This document shows, piece by piece, positions 62,031 to 64,000 of a stretch of DNA of 64,000 bases; position 1 is the stretch's first letter; each line of letters begins with the position of its first letter. Made by a program: the position numbers and the translations under genes. Source of the DNA: Enoplolaimus lenunculus (taxonomy: Eukaryota; Nematoda; Enoplea; Enoplida; Thoracostomopsidae); NCBI GenBank assembly GCA_030248215.1, contig JASANG010000670.1, positions 142,910-206,909 on the forward strand. Direction: 5' to 3'. The notes under the pieces were generated by a model. The model was not told the origin of the DNA. It ran no database searches and was given only the letters and a program-made list of their open reading frames with translations.

Positions 62031-62293
62031 CCCTTTCTCACATGAATATTTTCTATTTCCCCTGAGATCTACTTTTATGCTAGGATTCGAACTCCAGTGA
62101 CTGTAGTGGGAGGTGTATACCATCACCACTCAGTTATAGGAGCTTGACGCTCGAGCCCGAGGGGGCTCTCACGTCTTGTGGTGATTTAGTACTCTGTATA
62201 CGTGTTACAATTGCTGAACACTGTGCGATATATATTATTTAACGTATATACACCGCGCTGAGTTGCCTATCGCCAACTCAATTTGAGAAAGGG
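62031..62293 (-). mobile_element. TTAA-flanked MITE F4 with tRNA-like segment, right arm
   Basis: CCCTTTCTCACATGAATATT to AATTTGAGAAAGGG between TTAA sites (62027-62030 and 62294-62297). The tRNA-like B box reads on the minus strand. Confidence 0.75.
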
Positions 62294-62941
62294 TTAAAAT
62301 TTAGACATGTTAACTTGAACATACTAACTTAAGGGCTTTCCAACCTTAAATTTTACGTCCTGGTCGTATCTTTTAGGTGGTAATATATGCTTACTAGGTA
62401 TAGCTAAAAGCCATGACATTTCTTCGTATGTAAGACTTTTTTTATTTTGAAAATTTGAGAAACAGTCTTATTTTGCTCACATATTTCTTTATAACTTTGG
62501 TTAAATATAGATTACAATTTACAAAATTTAGGTGACAAAATTTAAAAACGCATATTTTTTATAAAAAGCTGTAAATTTCACAATATGAAATTCCGAACAG
62601 AGCTCAAATTTTAAACAATTCGCTCACCTGATCACCTCGATGAGAGCTTGTGACGTTTGAAAAGAACTTTTTTTACCTCAACAACTTTTCTGGTCTTCTG
62701 TTTCAAAATCAATTTTCGCTTTTACAATTCTTCAAATTGTGTTTCCATTTTTCGATTTCAAAAACAATCATCTGGTTTCGTTTGAAAATTTTGACAATGC
62801 CAACCTACTTAACTGCAACAACCTTTGGTATAATTTTGTTTACTGATAGGAGGTAACCACAACAACAGATAAAACTATAGTATAAATGTGTTCTAAATTT
62901 AATCTTAATCACCTCTCATTTAGATGCATCGCTATATGGGT

Positions 62942-63138
62942 CCATGTAAAGATCAGGGGCGGAACGTTTTTCTGTGGCAACTAGAAAGAGTAATCTTAAG
63001 CGTTAAACTATTGTTTTGCTTGGCTTAGGCACAGACTTAGGAATATGCTCATTCTTACGCTTAGGCTTAGGCGTAGGCTTAGGCTAAGGCTTAGCAATAA
63101 GCTTTATAATACTGTTCCGCCCCTGTTTTTTACATTGG
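62942..63138. mobile_element. MITE F2 in right arm
   Basis: CCATGTAAAGATCAGGGGCG to CCCCTGTTTTTTACATTGG with TTAGGC hexamers. Mirror of 51943-52139. Confidence 0.7.
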
Positions 63139-64000
63139 CCGCAATATGCTATATAATTGGCTTAGGTTTAAGGTAACCCACTTAAATTGACATCAATAAG
63201 TTGGGGTTCGAAATCAATTTTTGGCCTTGGGCGCAGTAAGGGCTGCTTGGGAAACGACCAAGATATTAATGAATGCACAAATAAATACTTTCTGTATAAA
63301 AATCAATTTATCTCAGCAATACAAGATATTTGACAAACTGTAATTTTTTCTAATTTGAACGCTATTCGATGGCCACGGCCTAATTAGCAGCCCTGTGCCT
63401 GCGCCCTTAGGCTATTTTTTGTTATATGGTAAGTTGTTTTTAACCGAATGACACACAGATATGTTGATTTTGGTATTGTAATTTGTGATTGTATTCTCAA
63501 CTGTGTGTAGCACCTATTACCAGTGGCCGATTCAGGATCTCACAATAGTGGGGGGGGGGGGACCAAAATTTCATAACTAATAAACTTATTTTTGTCCCAC
63601 GCACAAACCACGAACTATTGCCGTTAAGATTGACTTCTTTAAGTTCGTTCAATTGAAATGAATCACAAATAAAACTAACGCATCAACGCAATTTATATCT
63701 AAACAACATGGTGGCAACATAAGTTCAGATTTGTTTTCACACAGGCACAAATTTAAGGGCTCGGAATCGGAAGCCAATTCAGTTTTGAAAAAAGAAAAAT
63801 CCAATAAGCTACAAGCAACATCTGTTTTTGTTTTTGAAAATTTCGGAACAGCGTGAAACAGCAATTGACGCTCTATATAATTTTTGTTGAGATGCTGTTC
63901 AAGAGAAGACGGCCAAGGTCGCCGGAAGGTGCTCCGCCATTGCCTATTTGCTAAGCTGTAAGTGATAGCTACGTTTTGTATAAAATTTACATATGGAGAG

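Larger units (their letters stand above)
58304..64000 (-). repeat. Right arm of giant inverted repeat, runs off the window
   Basis: Reverse complement of 51089-56765. The inner boundary is sharp: both arms share AACAATAATACAAAGA, then differ at once. The outer end is not reached. Paired open frames such as 55134-55352 versus 59731-59949 differ mostly by amino-acid-changing substitutions, so they are not conserved genes. Confidence 0.95.

Overview
This is a window of an AT-rich invertebrate animal nuclear genome. Genes are split by mostly short introns with T-rich acceptors ending TTTCAG or TTTTAG and donors GTAAGT or GTTAGT. There are no operons, and every recognisable protein (pyruvate dehydrogenase kinase, exocyst subunit Sec8/EXOC4, ER membrane complex subunit 2, a tetraspanin) is a metazoan-type family. 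The species cannot be fixed from sequence alone. The acceptor style and many TTAGGC-like hexamers would fit a nematode, but flatworms and tunicates are not excluded.

Layout. 1-2393: LINE reverse-transcriptase fragment and small inverted-repeat elements. 2394-9429 (minus): first five exons of PDK; the ATPase half lies off the left edge. 9430-18949: no confident gene; SINE-like tRNA-derived repeats, hAT-type and other MITEs, a LINE tail, and a 713-bp tandem duplication (16511-18050). 18950-28439 (minus): complete 14-exon EXOC4, reconstructed with every splice phase consistent (1173 residues). 28440-33771: repeats. 33772-34070 (minus): a good coding exon of unknown identity. 34071-39438: repeats, including a 1.7-kb hAT-like element and a nested MITE pair. 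39439-40437 (plus): three central exons of EMC2 with an in-frame TGA at a conserved cysteine. 41469-42649: element with 238-bp terminal inverted repeats. 42678-48098 (minus): seven exons of a tetraspanin, lacking only the N-terminal exon. 51089-64000: a giant inverted repeat with arms of at least 5.7 kb around a 1.54-kb loop.

The three main genes act in unrelated cell processes (mitochondrial pyruvate oxidation, exocytosis, membrane organisation); nothing suggests joint function. The most notable content is the non-coding architecture: at least seven families of short terminal-inverted-repeat elements, often nested, with readable target-site duplications (7, 8 and 6 bp, and TTAA), and the large palindrome, which duplicated several already-inserted elements. 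Family labels F1-F8 are mine; no database was consulted. Coordinates of genes rest on splice-site reading plus remembered protein-family similarity; percent identities were judged by eye only.
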